A DNA stretch of 64,000 nt from assembly GCF_001570545.1 (NCBI RefSeq), contig NZ_BBXD01000017.1:186001-250000 (forward strand), in the 5' to 3' direction. Position numbers and translations under genes: made by a program. Shown here one piece after another: positions 35,271-44,142 of the stretch (within the stretch, counting starts at the first letter, position 1; each line of letters begins with the position of its first letter). This stretch comes from Herbidospora mongoliensis (lineage in GTDB: Bacteria > Actinomycetota > Actinomycetes > Streptosporangiales > Streptosporangiaceae). The notes under the pieces are model-generated. The model searched no databases. It was not told the origin of the DNA and saw only the letters and a program-made list of their open reading frames with translations.

Positions 35271-37637
35271 GTGATCCAGTCGATCAACCAGCGGATCGCC
35301 GATGAACTCGGCGTACGTGAACGGCAGGTCGCCTCAGCCGTCGATTTGCTCGACGGCGGCGCGACGGTGCCGTTCATCGCCCGCTACCGCAAGGAAGCGA
35401 CCGAAATGCTCGACGACGCGCAACTGCGCTCGCTGGAGGAGCGGTTGCGCTACCTGCGGGAGATGGAGGAGCGCCGCACCGCGATCCTGGAGTCGATCAG
35501 GACACAGGGCAAGCTCGACGACGCGCTCGAGGCGCAGATCATGGCGGCCGACTCGAAGGCCCGCTTGGAGGACATCTACCTCCCCTACAAGCCGAAGCGC
35601 CGCACCAAGGCGACGATCGCCCGCGAGGCCGGTCTCGAACCGCTGGCCGACAAGCTGCTCGGCGACCCTGGTCTGGATCCGGTCACCGTGGCGGCCGAGT
35701 TCATCGGTGAGAACGTCGCCGACGCCGCGGCGGCCCTGGAGGGCGCCCGCGCGATCCTGATCGAGCGCTTCGGCGAAGACGCCGACCTGATCGGCACCCT
35801 CCGCGAGTCGATGTGGACGCGGGGGCGGCTCATGTCGTCCGTCCGCGAGGGGAAAGAGGAGGCCGGGGCCAAGTTCTCCGACTACTTCTCCTTCGCCGAG
35901 CCGTTCAGCAAACTCCCCTCCCACCGCATCCTGGCGATGTTCCGGGGCGAGAAGGAGGAGATGCTCTCCCTCACGCTGGAGCCGGAGGAGCCCGCCGAGG
36001 GCCCCACGACGTTCGAGCAGCGCATCGCGGCCCGGTTCGGGATCTCCGACCAGGGCCGCGCGGGCGACAAGTGGCTCAATGACACCGTGCGGTGGGCGTG
36101 GCGGACCCGCATCCTGGTCCACCTGGGCATCGACCTGCGGATGCGCCTGTGGCAGGCGGCCGAGGACGAGGCCGTGCGGGTGTTCGCGGCCAACCTGCGC
36201 GACCTGCTGCTCGCCGCGCCCGCCGGAACCCGGTCGACGATGGGTCTCGACCCGGGCCTGCGCACCGGCGTGAAGGTCGCCGTGGTCGACGCCACCGGCA
36301 AGGTCGTCGAACACGCCACGATCTACCCCCACGAGCCCAAGCGCCAGTGGGACCAGTCGCTGGCCGTGCTCGCGGCGCTGTGCCAGAAGCACAACGTCGA
36401 GCTGGTCTCGATCGGCAACGGCACCGCCTCCCGCGAGACCGACAAGCTGGCCGGTGAACTGGCCGCCCTGGTGCCCGGCGTGACGAAGGTGATGGTCTCC
36501 GAGGCGGGCGCGTCGGTCTACTCGGCCTCGGCGTTCGCGTCCCAGGAGCTCCCCGACCTCGACGTGTCGATCCGCGGCGCCGTCTCGATCGCCCGGCGGC
36601 TGCAAGACCCGCTGGCCGAGCTGGTCAAGATCGACCCCAAGTCGATCGGCGTCGGGCAATACCAGCACGACCTGGCCGAGCAGAAGCTCTCCAGGTCGCT
36701 CGACGCCGTGGTCGAAGACTGCGTGAACGCGGTCGGCGTCGACGTGAACACCGCGTCGGCTCCCCTGCTCACCCGGGTGTCGGGCATCGGCTCGACGCTG
36801 GCCGACAACATCGTCCAGCACCGCGACGCCAACGGCCCGTTCCGGTCGCGCACGGCGCTGAAGTCGGTGCCGCGCCTCGGCCCGAAGGCGTTCGAGCAGT
36901 GCGCGGGCTTCCTGCGCATCCCCGGCGGCGACGACCCGCTCGACGCCTCCAGCGTCCACCCGGAGTCCTACCCGGTGGTCCGCAAGATCCTGACGACCAC
37001 CGGCAGCGACCTGCGCACCCTGATCGGGAACACCGCCGCGCTGCGCTCGCTGAAGCCGGCCGAGTTCGTCGACGGCACGTTCGGCCTCCCCACGGTGACC
37101 GACATCCTGGGCGAACTGGAGAAGCCCGGCCGCGACCCGCGTCCCGCCTTCAAGACGGCCACCTTCAAGGAGGGCGTCGAGAAGATCTCCGACCTGACGA
37201 AGGGCATGCTCCTCGAAGGCGTCGTGACCAACGTGGCGGCCTTCGGCGCGTTCGTCGACGTCGGCGTGCACCAAGACGGGCTGGTCCACGTGTCGGCCAT
37301 GTCGAACTCGTTCGTCAAGGACCCGCGCGACGTGGTGAAGCCCGGCGACATCGTCCGGGTGAAGGTCCTCGACATCGACATCCCGCGCAAGCGCATCTCG
37401 CTGACCCTGCGCCTGGAAGACGAACCCGCCAGGAACGCGCCGGGGCAGGCTCCGCGCCAGGAGCGTGGCGACAGGCAGCCCCGCCAGGACCGCCAGCCCC
37501 GGCCCGAGCGCCGAGGCGGCGGCACCGGCGGCGGTGGCGGCGGTGACCGTCGTCAGGCGCCCCCGCCGGCGAACAGCGCGATGGCCGAGGCGCTGCGCAA
37601 GGCGGGCCTCACCGACGACGGCCGCAAGAAGCGCTGA
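35271..37637 (+). CDS. Tex-family RNA-binding transcription accessory protein
   Basis: A 788-residue Tex/Spt6-like protein. Domains in order: Tex N-terminal helical region (1-190; INQRIADELGVRERQVASAVDLLDGGATVPFIARYRKE), YqgF/RNase-H-like domain (~325-450; MGLDPGLRTGVKVAVVD), helix-hairpin-helix region (~500-570; NTASAPLLTRVSGIGSTLADNIV), and a C-terminal S1 RNA-binding domain (~640-715; GMLLEGVVTNVAAFGAFVDVGVHQDGLVHVS). An Arg/Gln/Gly-rich tail follows. GTG 35271 has GAAGGA upstream. Expected to act in transcription and ribonucleoprotein handling. Confidence 0.94.
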   Translation: MIQSINQRIADELGVRERQVASAVDLLDGGATVPFIARYRKEATEMLDDAQLRSLEERLRYLREMEERRTAILESIRTQGKLDDALEAQIMAADSKARLEDIYLPYKPKRRTKATIAREAGLEPLADKLLGDPGLDPVTVAAEFIGENVADAAAALEGARAILIERFGEDADLIGTLRESMWTRGRLMSSVREGKEEAGAKFSDYFSFAEPFSKLPSHRILAMFRGEKEEMLSLTLEPEEPAEGPTTFEQRIAARFGISDQGRAGDKWLNDTVRWAWRTRILVHLGIDLRMRLWQAAEDEAVRVFAANLRDLLLAAPAGTRSTMGLDPGLRTGVKVAVVDATGKVVEHATIYPHEPKRQWDQSLAVLAALCQKHNVELVSIGNGTASRETDKLAGELAALVPGVTKVMVSEAGASVYSASAFASQELPDLDVSIRGAVSIARRLQDPLAELVKIDPKSIGVGQYQHDLAEQKLSRSLDAVVEDCVNAVGVDVNTASAPLLTRVSGIGSTLADNIVQHRDANGPFRSRTALKSVPRLGPKAFEQCAGFLRIPGGDDPLDASSVHPESYPVVRKILTTTGSDLRTLIGNTAALRSLKPAEFVDGTFGLPTVTDILGELEKPGRDPRPAFKTATFKEGVEKISDLTKGMLLEGVVTNVAAFGAFVDVGVHQDGLVHVSAMSNSFVKDPRDVVKPGDIVRVKVLDIDIPRKRISLTLRLEDEPARNAPGQAPRQERGDRQPRQDRQPRPERRGGGTGGGGGGDRRQAPPPANSAMAEALRKAGLTDDGRKKR

Positions 37638-37669
37638 CAGGCGGCGCATGACCAGGGCGGCCCTGAGCG

Positions 37670-38662
37670 CTACCAGGCGACGGACAGCGCCTCCAGACCG
37701 CGCATGACCGGGGCGGCCCGCCATGGCAGGGCCGCCCTGGGCACCGCGAGGCGCGCGTCGCCGAGCCGGCCGAGCAGGATCGGGAGGGCGATCCGCGCCT
37801 CCATGCGGGCCAGGGCGGCGCCGACGCAGAAGTGCCGCCCCCGCCCGAGCGACAGGTGGTCGTTGGGGTCGCGGCCCAGGTCGAGGTCGTCGGCCCGGTC
37901 GAACTGGGCCGGGTCGCGGTTGGCCGAGGCGATGTCGAGCAGGGCGACCATGCCGTTCCCGATGAGGTTGACGGTCGTGTCGTGCCCGACCAGCAGCAGG
38001 ATGTAGGCCGTGCCGAGGAGTTCCTCCTCGCTCAGACCGTCCTCGTCGTCGTGGGCCGCGATCAGCACGCTGAGCAGGTCGGTGTCGCTCACCGGGCCGC
38101 GGTCGCGCTTGGCGGCGAGAAGCTCGGTGAGGAAGACGTGCAGCCGGGCCGTCACGTCCCTGCCGCCCGCGAGGCTGTCGATCAGCAACTGCCGCAGCCC
38201 CGGCGTCTCCAGGTCGGCGGGCACCCCGAGGACCGTTTTGATCATCCCGAAGGCCAGCGGCCCGGCGAAATCGGCGATGAGATCGCACCTCTCGGGCAGC
38301 CGGTCGGCCAGCTCCCGGGCGGTCTTGTCCACCAGCGGTTCCAGCGCCGCCACCCGGGCGGGGGTGAACGCCCGGTTGACCAGCCGCCGCAGCCTGGTGT
38401 GGTCAGGCGGATCGCAGTGGACCAGGTTCCGCTGCAACCCCTCGGGCCCCGACACCCGGCCCTCACCCAGCGGGCACTTGCTCAGCCGATCGTCACCCAG
38501 CAGCCCCCGGACGTCGTCATACCGGCTGATCTGCCAGACGACGGTCCCCCGCGAGGTGACCTCACGATGCACAGGCGATCGTTCCCGCAACCACGCGTAG
38601 TAGGGAAACGGATCGGCGACCCGCGCCGCGACCAGCTCAACCGGAACCTCGCGAACACTCAT
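37670..38662 (-). pseudogene. Cytochrome P450 with internal in-frame deletion of the K-helix
   Basis: A 330-residue open frame clearly of P450 type: HCDPPDHTRLRRLVNRAFTP (C-helix), GHDTT oxygen-binding I-helix at 226-230, and the haem loop LGRGRHFCVG with Cys279. But only about 15 residues separate GHDTT from SANRDP, where normal P450s have about 75-80; the J and K helices with the invariant ExxR and the following beta-strand are missing. The join reads GNGMVALLDIASANRDP (residues ~235-251). The frame stays open, so the loss is a clean in-frame deletion, but the enzyme should not fold or bind haem normally. ATG 38662 is preferred over 38698. Confidence 0.8.
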
Positions 38663-38854
38663 GGTCATCACTGTTACACGAATTGTGATCATGGTCACGG
38701 TACCGGTTTGCGAGGCGGCCGACCGGCCCTGAGCAGTGCGTACACGGCCCTCGACGTGGGCAGAAACGAGCCGCGGAAGCCGGACCAGGAAAACCAGGCC
38801 ACTGAGACCGGGCCACTCCGCTGCTTTCCGCGGGGGCGGCTAGGCTCCGCGGCC

Positions 38855-40591
38855 ATGGTCACGAAGTCACCGCCCGGCGTTCTGCGGATCGGCGCCACGG
38901 CTGGAGTGCTGCGCCAGGACACCTTCGTGGCCTGTCTGGCGATCTCCGCCGACGGGCGCAGGGTGGTCACCGGCGACGAGAAGGGCGTGGTCCGCGTCTT
39001 CGACACCGCCATCGGCCGGTGCCGGGAGCACAGGCCCGCCGGACCGGCGCGGAAGCGCGGCCGGGTCCAGGCGCTCGCGGTCTCCGGCGACGGTCGCACG
39101 ATCGCCGTCCGCTACCCGGACCGCGTCTGGATCCCGGGCAGCGGCACGACGATCCCGGACATCGGCCCGTTCGGGCTCGCCCTGACGGGCCGGACGCTCG
39201 TGGGCGCCGGTGTCCGAGGAGTGGCCGTCGCGGACACGGCCGACGGCACGATCCGCGAGATCCTCGCGGGTGGTGGCGCCGCCGCCCGCTGCCTCGCCGT
39301 GCGGGGTGACGTGATCGCCGCCGCCTTCCAGGACCGCCGCCTGCGTCTTCTCGACGCCGCGACCGGCGAGGTCCGCGGCGAGGTCACGCTCGACCCCGAC
39401 GACGATCTCACCTGGTCAGACCTGGCGTTCGCCGCTGACGGCGCCGTTCTGCTCTGTCTCGGACGCACCCTGCTCACCTGGTCGGGCACTCTCCTGCGCC
39501 GCGCCTTCGACATCCCGGACGCCGATCCCAACGGCGTGCCCCGCCTGCTCACGCCGATCAACGCGGTCGGCGTCACCACGGCCAGGGACACCACCCTCCT
39601 GGTCGACCTGACCTCGGGCGAGGTCCGCCACGAGTTCCCCGGCCGGACCCGGCTCGCGGTCTCCGCCGACGGCACGGCTCTCGCCGCCGCCCACGGGTTC
39701 ACCGTCGACATGTACGACGGCCACACCCTCACCCGCCGCATTCCCGAGCCGGGCCTGTCCACCGGCGTCAACGCCGTGGCGTTCGAACCAGGCGACGCCG
39801 CGCTGTGGACGGGCGACCAGACGTCGGCCCGCCGATGGACGCTGCCAGAAGGACTCCCCGACGTCGCGGTGCCCACGGGAAGAACGGTGCGGCTGACCCC
39901 GGACGCGAGCGCCGCGCTGGTCTCCGAGCCGGGCGGCGGCCGGGTGGTGCTCCTGCCATCAGGTCAGCGGCTCGGCGAGCCCCTCGGCGCGATCCACCGG
40001 ATGCCCGGCCTCTCCCCCGACGGGCGATCGGTGGCCGGCATCGGCGCGGCGGGCGGTGTCCGCCTCTGGGACACCACGACCGGCGATCCCGGCCCTGACC
40101 TGCCCGAAGACGCACGCCGCCACCCCTACGCGATGACCTTCTCGCCCTCGGGCAAGCTGGTGGCGGCCGGGCGAGGCGACGGAGTGATCCACGTCTGGAC
40201 GAAGGACGGCGCGATCATCGCCCGCTTCGTCACGCCGGGTAAGCCCCCACTGAGTCTGGACATCTCCCCGGACGAGTCGATGCTCGCGACCGGAGGGGAC
40301 GAGCGGACCGTGCGGATATTCGCCCTGCCCGGCGGCGACCTGCGCCGGAACCTGTTGGGACACACCCGCCGCGAGGTCTGGACGGTCGCCTTCTCCCCCG
40401 GCTCGACCCTGCTCGCCTCCAGCGACGGCCGGGACGTCCGCCTGTGGGACACCGCCACCGGAGAGTGCGCGAGGGTGATCAGAGTCGGGGCGAACGCGCT
40501 GGCCTTCTCCGCCGACGGCCGGCTGCTGGCGGCGGGCGGTGACGGCGCGGCCTGGGTGATCGACCTGGATCAGGTGCCGAACAGGCCGTAG
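38855..40591 (+). CDS. WD40 repeat protein
   Basis: A 578-residue repeat protein. Repeats are clear at the N-terminus (VACLAISADGRRVVTGDEKGVVRVFD) and C-terminus (LDISPDESMLATGGDERTVRIF; WTVAFSPGSTLLASSDGRDVRLWD), degenerate in the middle. About 12-14 blades in all, so two propellers or one large one. No catalytic or membrane domain is seen. Its 3' end overlaps the convergent secreted-protein gene by 22 bp. Function unknown. It is the second WD40 gene within 5 kb. Confidence 0.78.
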   Translation: MVTKSPPGVLRIGATAGVLRQDTFVACLAISADGRRVVTGDEKGVVRVFDTAIGRCREHRPAGPARKRGRVQALAVSGDGRTIAVRYPDRVWIPGSGTTIPDIGPFGLALTGRTLVGAGVRGVAVADTADGTIREILAGGGAAARCLAVRGDVIAAAFQDRRLRLLDAATGEVRGEVTLDPDDDLTWSDLAFAADGAVLLCLGRTLLTWSGTLLRRAFDIPDADPNGVPRLLTPINAVGVTTARDTTLLVDLTSGEVRHEFPGRTRLAVSADGTALAAAHGFTVDMYDGHTLTRRIPEPGLSTGVNAVAFEPGDAALWTGDQTSARRWTLPEGLPDVAVPTGRTVRLTPDASAALVSEPGGGRVVLLPSGQRLGEPLGAIHRMPGLSPDGRSVAGIGAAGGVRLWDTTTGDPGPDLPEDARRHPYAMTFSPSGKLVAAGRGDGVIHVWTKDGAIIARFVTPGKPPLSLDISPDESMLATGGDERTVRIFALPGGDLRRNLLGHTRREVWTVAFSPGSTLLASSDGRDVRLWDTATGECARVIRVGANALAFSADGRLLAAGGDGAAWVIDLDQVPNRP

Positions 40592-41079
40592 GAGCCGTGG
40601 ACGACGTTCGACTTCTTCGTCATGCGCTGGTAGCCGGGAGCCTCGAAGATGATCTTCGTGTAGATCTCGTCGCCGATGTCGAGCAGGGGGCCGTTGTCCT
40701 CGTCGAGGTACTTCACGCAGAAGAGGGTCAGGTCGGAGACGATGAAGAGTCCGCCGCCGTTCTTGTCCGACACCGCGCTCAAGGTCGCCTTGGGGCCCTT
40801 GTACATGCGGTTGTCGTACGCGGGGTCCTCGCCCCAGATCTCGACGCGGGCCGTCGCGCCGTTGTCGACCAGGTACTGCGCCTGGGCGTGGGTCATCCCG
40901 ACCTTGCCGACGGTGAGGACGCGGCAGTCGTTGCCGGTCTTGAGTTCGGTGATGGTCAGGCGGGCGGTCAGTTTGCCGGGCTCGTCGGCGGCCTGGGCGG
41001 GGGCGGCCAATGCCAGGGCCGTCGCGGTGGTGATGCCGAGTGCGGCGGCCAGGTGGGTGATCTTCTTACGCGGGAACAT
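40570..41079 (-). CDS. Secreted protein of unknown function
   Basis: A 169-residue exported protein. Signal peptide ~1-30 (LAAALGITTATALALAAPAQA) from ATG 41079, preceded by GGAGGAA. The mature part is beta-rich with two cysteines (NDCRVLTV, LTLFCVKYLD), suggesting one disulfide. Not recognised as a named family. The 274 bp upstream to the HAD gene contain nothing I can identify apart from its promoter region. Confidence 0.7.
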   Translation of the reverse strand: MFPRKKITHLAAALGITTATALALAAPAQAADEPGKLTARLTITELKTGNDCRVLTVGKVGMTHAQAQYLVDNGATARVEIWGEDPAYDNRMYKGPKATLSAVSDKNGGGLFIVSDLTLFCVKYLDEDNGPLLDIGDEIYTKIIFEAPGYQRMTKKSNVVHGSYGLFGT

Positions 41080-41353
41080 CGGTTCCTCCGGTGCCTTCTC
41101 ATCGCTGCTACGAAGGTCACCGTCGGACGGCGGTCTTGCAGCGCGCTTGAAGATCGGCGACCGACCCCGGAACTGTCGGGCGCGTACCCTCCCCAGGGCC
41201 CTTGACCTGCGGATCTCGCACTTTCCCCGGCGAGCCACTCTGGCCGTCGTTCTTCGGGCCACTGCGCGCGGAGCGTCGCCCACATTCGGCCGGAGCCGGT
41301 CGTGTGGCCGGCCAGGCGGAGCCGTAACGGAAGAAAAAGCTCTTCAGGCCCGC

Positions 41354-41854
41354 TCACGCGGCCGAGGTCAGCCAGTCGCGGGCCTGGCGGAAGTGGGCGT
41401 CGCGGATGCCCCGGTTCCCGCCGATGTGGAGGAGCCGGAATCGGTCGACGTTCGGGTGGGCCTCCAGCCACAGCCGGTCGATCCGGCCGAGGCCGTCGTC
41501 GAACCACACGAACGGGCGGCGGTTCACGTATTCGGCCACGGAGGGGATCTTCCAGCAGCAGCCGGGGTCCTCCAGTCCTCTGCCCTTGTGGACCTCGATG
41601 ACCGGCAGTTCGGGCAGGCCGATGATCGGCCCGATGCCGGCGTTGGCGTCGTGCTCCCAGGTGGTCGCCCAGACCAGGTCGGCGCCCGTCTCCCTGGCCA
41701 GGGCCAGCAGGCGCGGACCATGGTCGGGGTTGAGCCACAGCGCGAACGCCACTCCGGCGGCCGTGCACGTGTGTGACTGCCACGCCGTCCCCGGCCGCCG
41801 GAAAGGGTTGAGCACCCCGTCGACGTCGACGAGGATCAGCGGCCGTTCTTCCAT
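41354..41854 (-). CDS. HAD-like hydrolase domain protein
   Basis: A 166-residue protein beginning LILVDVDGVLNPF, HAD motif I with both aspartates. WATTWEHDAN carries the motif II Thr, and WFDDGL near residue 118 is motif IV-like. Similar short HAD proteins are widespread in actinomycetes without a known substrate. It starts one base after the XRE gene stop, so the two are co-transcribed. Confidence 0.8.
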   Translation of the reverse strand: MEERPLILVDVDGVLNPFRRPGTAWQSHTCTAAGVAFALWLNPDHGPRLLALARETGADLVWATTWEHDANAGIGPIIGLPELPVIEVHKGRGLEDPGCCWKIPSVAEYVNRRPFVWFDDGLGRIDRLWLEAHPNVDRFRLLHIGGNRGIRDAHFRQARDWLTSAA

Positions 41855-41855
41855 C

Positions 41856-42110
41856 TCAGGCCGCGCGTTCGGCCGCGGTGATCTCGGCGAGGACGTCGAG
41901 GGAGATCCCCAGAGCCGTCGCCAGGGCGGCGATCGTGAAGAACGCCGGGGTCGGGACGCGGCCGGTCTCGATCTTGCGGAGGGTTTCCGGGCTGATGCCG
42001 GCGGCGGCGGCGACCTCGATCATGCTGCGGTCGCCCCGGGCCTGGCGGATGACGGTGCCGAGGCGGTGACCGCGTTCGTGGTCGAGTTCGGTGAGTGGTG
42101 GTCGGACCAT
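41856..42110 (-). CDS. Small XRE-family regulator
   Basis: An 84-residue helix-turn-helix protein (LGTVIRQARGDRSMIEVAAAAGISPETLRKIETGRVPTPAFFTIAALATALGI), entirely DNA-binding domain with a short C-terminal helix. ATG 42110 is chosen; a longer reading would enter the promoter. It is divergent from map, with a 10-bp palindrome between, and probably represses itself and/or map. Confidence 0.85.
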   Translation of the reverse strand: MVRPPLTELDHERGHRLGTVIRQARGDRSMIEVAAAAGISPETLRKIETGRVPTPAFFTIAALATALGISLDVLAEITAAERAA

Positions 42111-42137
42111 GTACGGGATCATAGCAAGCCGTGATAA

Positions 42138-42157
42138 CAATACCGGTATAAGTATTG
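42138..42157. promoter_or_regulatory. Operator-like palindromes between XRE and map
   Basis: ATACCGGTAT (42140-42149) is a perfect 10-bp palindrome, and CAATAC (42138-42143) with GTATTG (42152-42157) forms a second inverted repeat over the same DNA, within the 65-bp divergent XRE/map gap. Likely target of the XRE repressor. Confidence 0.55.
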
Positions 42158-42175
42158 GACTCACGGGAGCACACC

Positions 42176-42943
42176 ATGGTTGAGATCAAGACCGCCGCCG
42201 AACTGGACGCCATGCGCGAGGCCGGACGGGTGGTCGCCAACGCCCTCGCCGCCGTGAAAGGCGCGATCAAGCCGGGCGTGAAGCTCATCGAACTCGACGA
42301 GATCGCCGCCACCGTCATCCGGGAGAGCGGCGCCAAGCCCGCTTTCCTGCACTACCAGCCCGGCTTCGCGCCGACCCCGTTCCCGGCCGTCATCTGCGCG
42401 TCGGTCAACGACGTGATCGTCCACGGGATCCCCGACGGCTACCTCCTGCGCCAGGGCGACGTGGTCACCATCGACTGCGGCGCCTACCTGAACGGCTGGG
42501 CGGGCGACTCGGCGTTCACGGTCATCGTCGGGCCGGGCCGCCAGGCCGACCTCGACCTCATCGCCACCGCCGAGAAGGCCCTGGCAGCGGGCATCGCCGC
42601 CGCCGTCCCGGGAGCCAGGCTGGGCGACATCGGCGCGGCGATCTCCGCCGTCGGGCGGGCCGCCGGTTACGGCATCCCGCAGGACTTCGGCGGCCACGGC
42701 ATCGGCCGGCACATGCACGAGGATCCGCATGTCGCCAACGAGGCGCGGCGCGGCCGGGGCATGGTCCTCAAGGCGGGGATGACCCTCGCCATCGAGCCGA
42801 TGTTCATCGCCGGGGGCAAGGACCGCTACCGCACCGCGAAGGACGGCTGGGCGCTGCACACCGTCGACGGCAGCCAGGCCGCCCACGTCGAGCACAGCAT
42901 CGCGATCACCGACGAGGGCCCCCGGGTGTTGACGCAGGTCTGA
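42176..42943 (+). CDS. map: Type I methionine aminopeptidase
   Basis: A 255-residue metalloprotease that removes initiator methionine. Seen: VVTIDCGAYLNGWAGDSAFT with the two aspartate ligands, GGHGIGRHMHEDPHVAN with the histidine ligand, AIEPMFIAGG with the first glutamate and HVEHSIAI with the second. ATG 42176 has GGGAG upstream. There are likely other map copies in the genome; this one is coupled to an XRE regulator. Confidence 0.94.
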   Translation: MVEIKTAAELDAMREAGRVVANALAAVKGAIKPGVKLIELDEIAATVIRESGAKPAFLHYQPGFAPTPFPAVICASVNDVIVHGIPDGYLLRQGDVVTIDCGAYLNGWAGDSAFTVIVGPGRQADLDLIATAEKALAAGIAAAVPGARLGDIGAAISAVGRAAGYGIPQDFGGHGIGRHMHEDPHVANEARRGRGMVLKAGMTLAIEPMFIAGGKDRYRTAKDGWALHTVDGSQAAHVEHSIAITDEGPRVLTQV

Positions 42944-42995
42944 GACGGGCGAAAAGGGACCCGTCCGTTCCGGCCACTGCTCCGAATGGGATGTC

Positions 42996-43628
42996 ATGGA
43001 GAGCATGCCGTACACGACTGTTCATCCGGCTCAGGGCGCGACGCGACTGGTGGCGGTGGTGCTGCACGGCGGCCGGGAGACCAGCACCGCCCCCACGACG
43101 GCCTGGCAGATGTCCGTTCTGCGGATGATGCCGTTCGCCTGGGCGCTGCGGAGCGCGGGGGCCCGGCGGGGACTGGCGGTCTGGCGGGTGCGGTATCGGT
43201 TGCGCGGCTGGAACGGCCCGGAGGCCTCGCCCGTGGCGGATGCCGAGCAGGTGCTGGAGCAGGTGCGGCTGGCTTATGGGATCGATGTTCCCGTGGTGAT
43301 GATCGGGCATTCGATGGGCGGGCGGACGGCGCTGCGGGCCGCCGGGCATCCGAACGTGCGGGGGGTGGCGGCGCTGGCGCCCTGGTTGCCCAAGGGGGAA
43401 CCGGTGGAGCAGCTTCGGGATCGGCGGCTTCTCCTGGCTCATGGGAGCGATGACCGCACGACCTCGCCTCGTGCGACGCACTACTACGCCGAGCGGGCCA
43501 GGGAGATCACGAGGGATGTCCGGGTCGTGGACGTTCCCGGGGAGAACCACGCGCTGCTGCGGAACCCCGGCTACTGGCACGACCTCTCATCGGACTTCGT
43601 GCTCTCGTTCCTGCCCGGGGGTGAGTGA
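42996..43628 (+). CDS. Alpha/beta-fold hydrolase
   Basis: A 210-residue serine hydrolase. Nucleophile elbow GHSMGG, acid in HGSDDRTTS and catalytic His in GENHALLRNP; VVLHGGRE provides the oxyanion strand. No signal peptide. Dienelactone hydrolase- or BAAT-like small hydrolase; substrate unknown. Confidence 0.83.
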   Translation: MESMPYTTVHPAQGATRLVAVVLHGGRETSTAPTTAWQMSVLRMMPFAWALRSAGARRGLAVWRVRYRLRGWNGPEASPVADAEQVLEQVRLAYGIDVPVVMIGHSMGGRTALRAAGHPNVRGVAALAPWLPKGEPVEQLRDRRLLLAHGSDDRTTSPRATHYYAERAREITRDVRVVDVPGENHALLRNPGYWHDLSSDFVLSFLPGGE

Positions 43629-43717
43629 CCGGCATTGGCGGTGCGGGTGTGGTGTGGACCGGCTTCTGGAGGGCAGACGGGATTTCAGCTTCACCCCATC
43701 CTTAAAGGGAGTCCCGC

Positions 43718-43993
43718 ATGACCATCACCGGCATCATCATCGCCATCATCGTCGGCGCCATCATCGGCGCGCTGGGCCGCCTGGTGGTTCCGGGCAAGCA
43801 GCACATCCCGATCTGGCTGACCATCGTGGTGGGCATCGTGGCCGCCTTCATCGGCACCTTCCTCGCCAGCGCCCTGGGCGTGTCGTCGACCGGCGGCATC
43901 GACTGGATCGAACTGCTGCTCCAGGTCGCCGTCGCCGCGGTCGGCGTCATCCTGGTGGTCAGCCTGTACGACCGGCGCGGCGTCCGCCACTGA
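43718..43993 (+). CDS. GlsB/YeaQ/YmgE-family stress-response membrane protein
   Basis: A 91-residue protein with three membrane helices and the family pattern GAIIGALGRLVVPGKQHIPIWLTIVVGIVAAFIG. Start ATG 43718 has AAGGGAG upstream. The family (formerly transglycosylase-associated) is linked to general stress; biochemical role unclear. A strong terminator follows. Confidence 0.9.
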   Translation: MTITGIIIAIIVGAIIGALGRLVVPGKQHIPIWLTIVVGIVAAFIGTFLASALGVSSTGGIDWIELLLQVAVAAVGVILVVSLYDRRGVRH

Positions 43994-44018
43994 CGGCGGC
44001 TGAACCACTAGTCACGCG

Positions 44019-44049
44019 AACCCCATCCGGATCCGCCGGGTGGGGTTTT
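44019..44049 (+). terminator. Rho-independent terminator
   Basis: AACCCCATCCGG pairs with CCGGGTGGGGTT (one G-T wobble, 5-nt loop) followed by TTTT, 25 bp after the GlsB-family gene. Confidence 0.85.
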
Positions 44050-44142
44050 CGCATGCCTGCCCGGATCGGCATCGATGACGAAAGTCTTACGCCGGCCTCC
44101 GGGAACCCCGTACCGCCCGGCCGATTCCGTAGCGTCGCCGGC

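Noticed and set aside
35334-38288. Minus-strand open frame of 984 codons across tex
   Set aside because: Antisense shadow; tex is intact on the plus strand.
42944-42965. Possible terminator after map (GACGGG/CCCGTC)
   Set aside because: Only a 6-bp stem with a 10-nt loop and no T-run; too weak to call.
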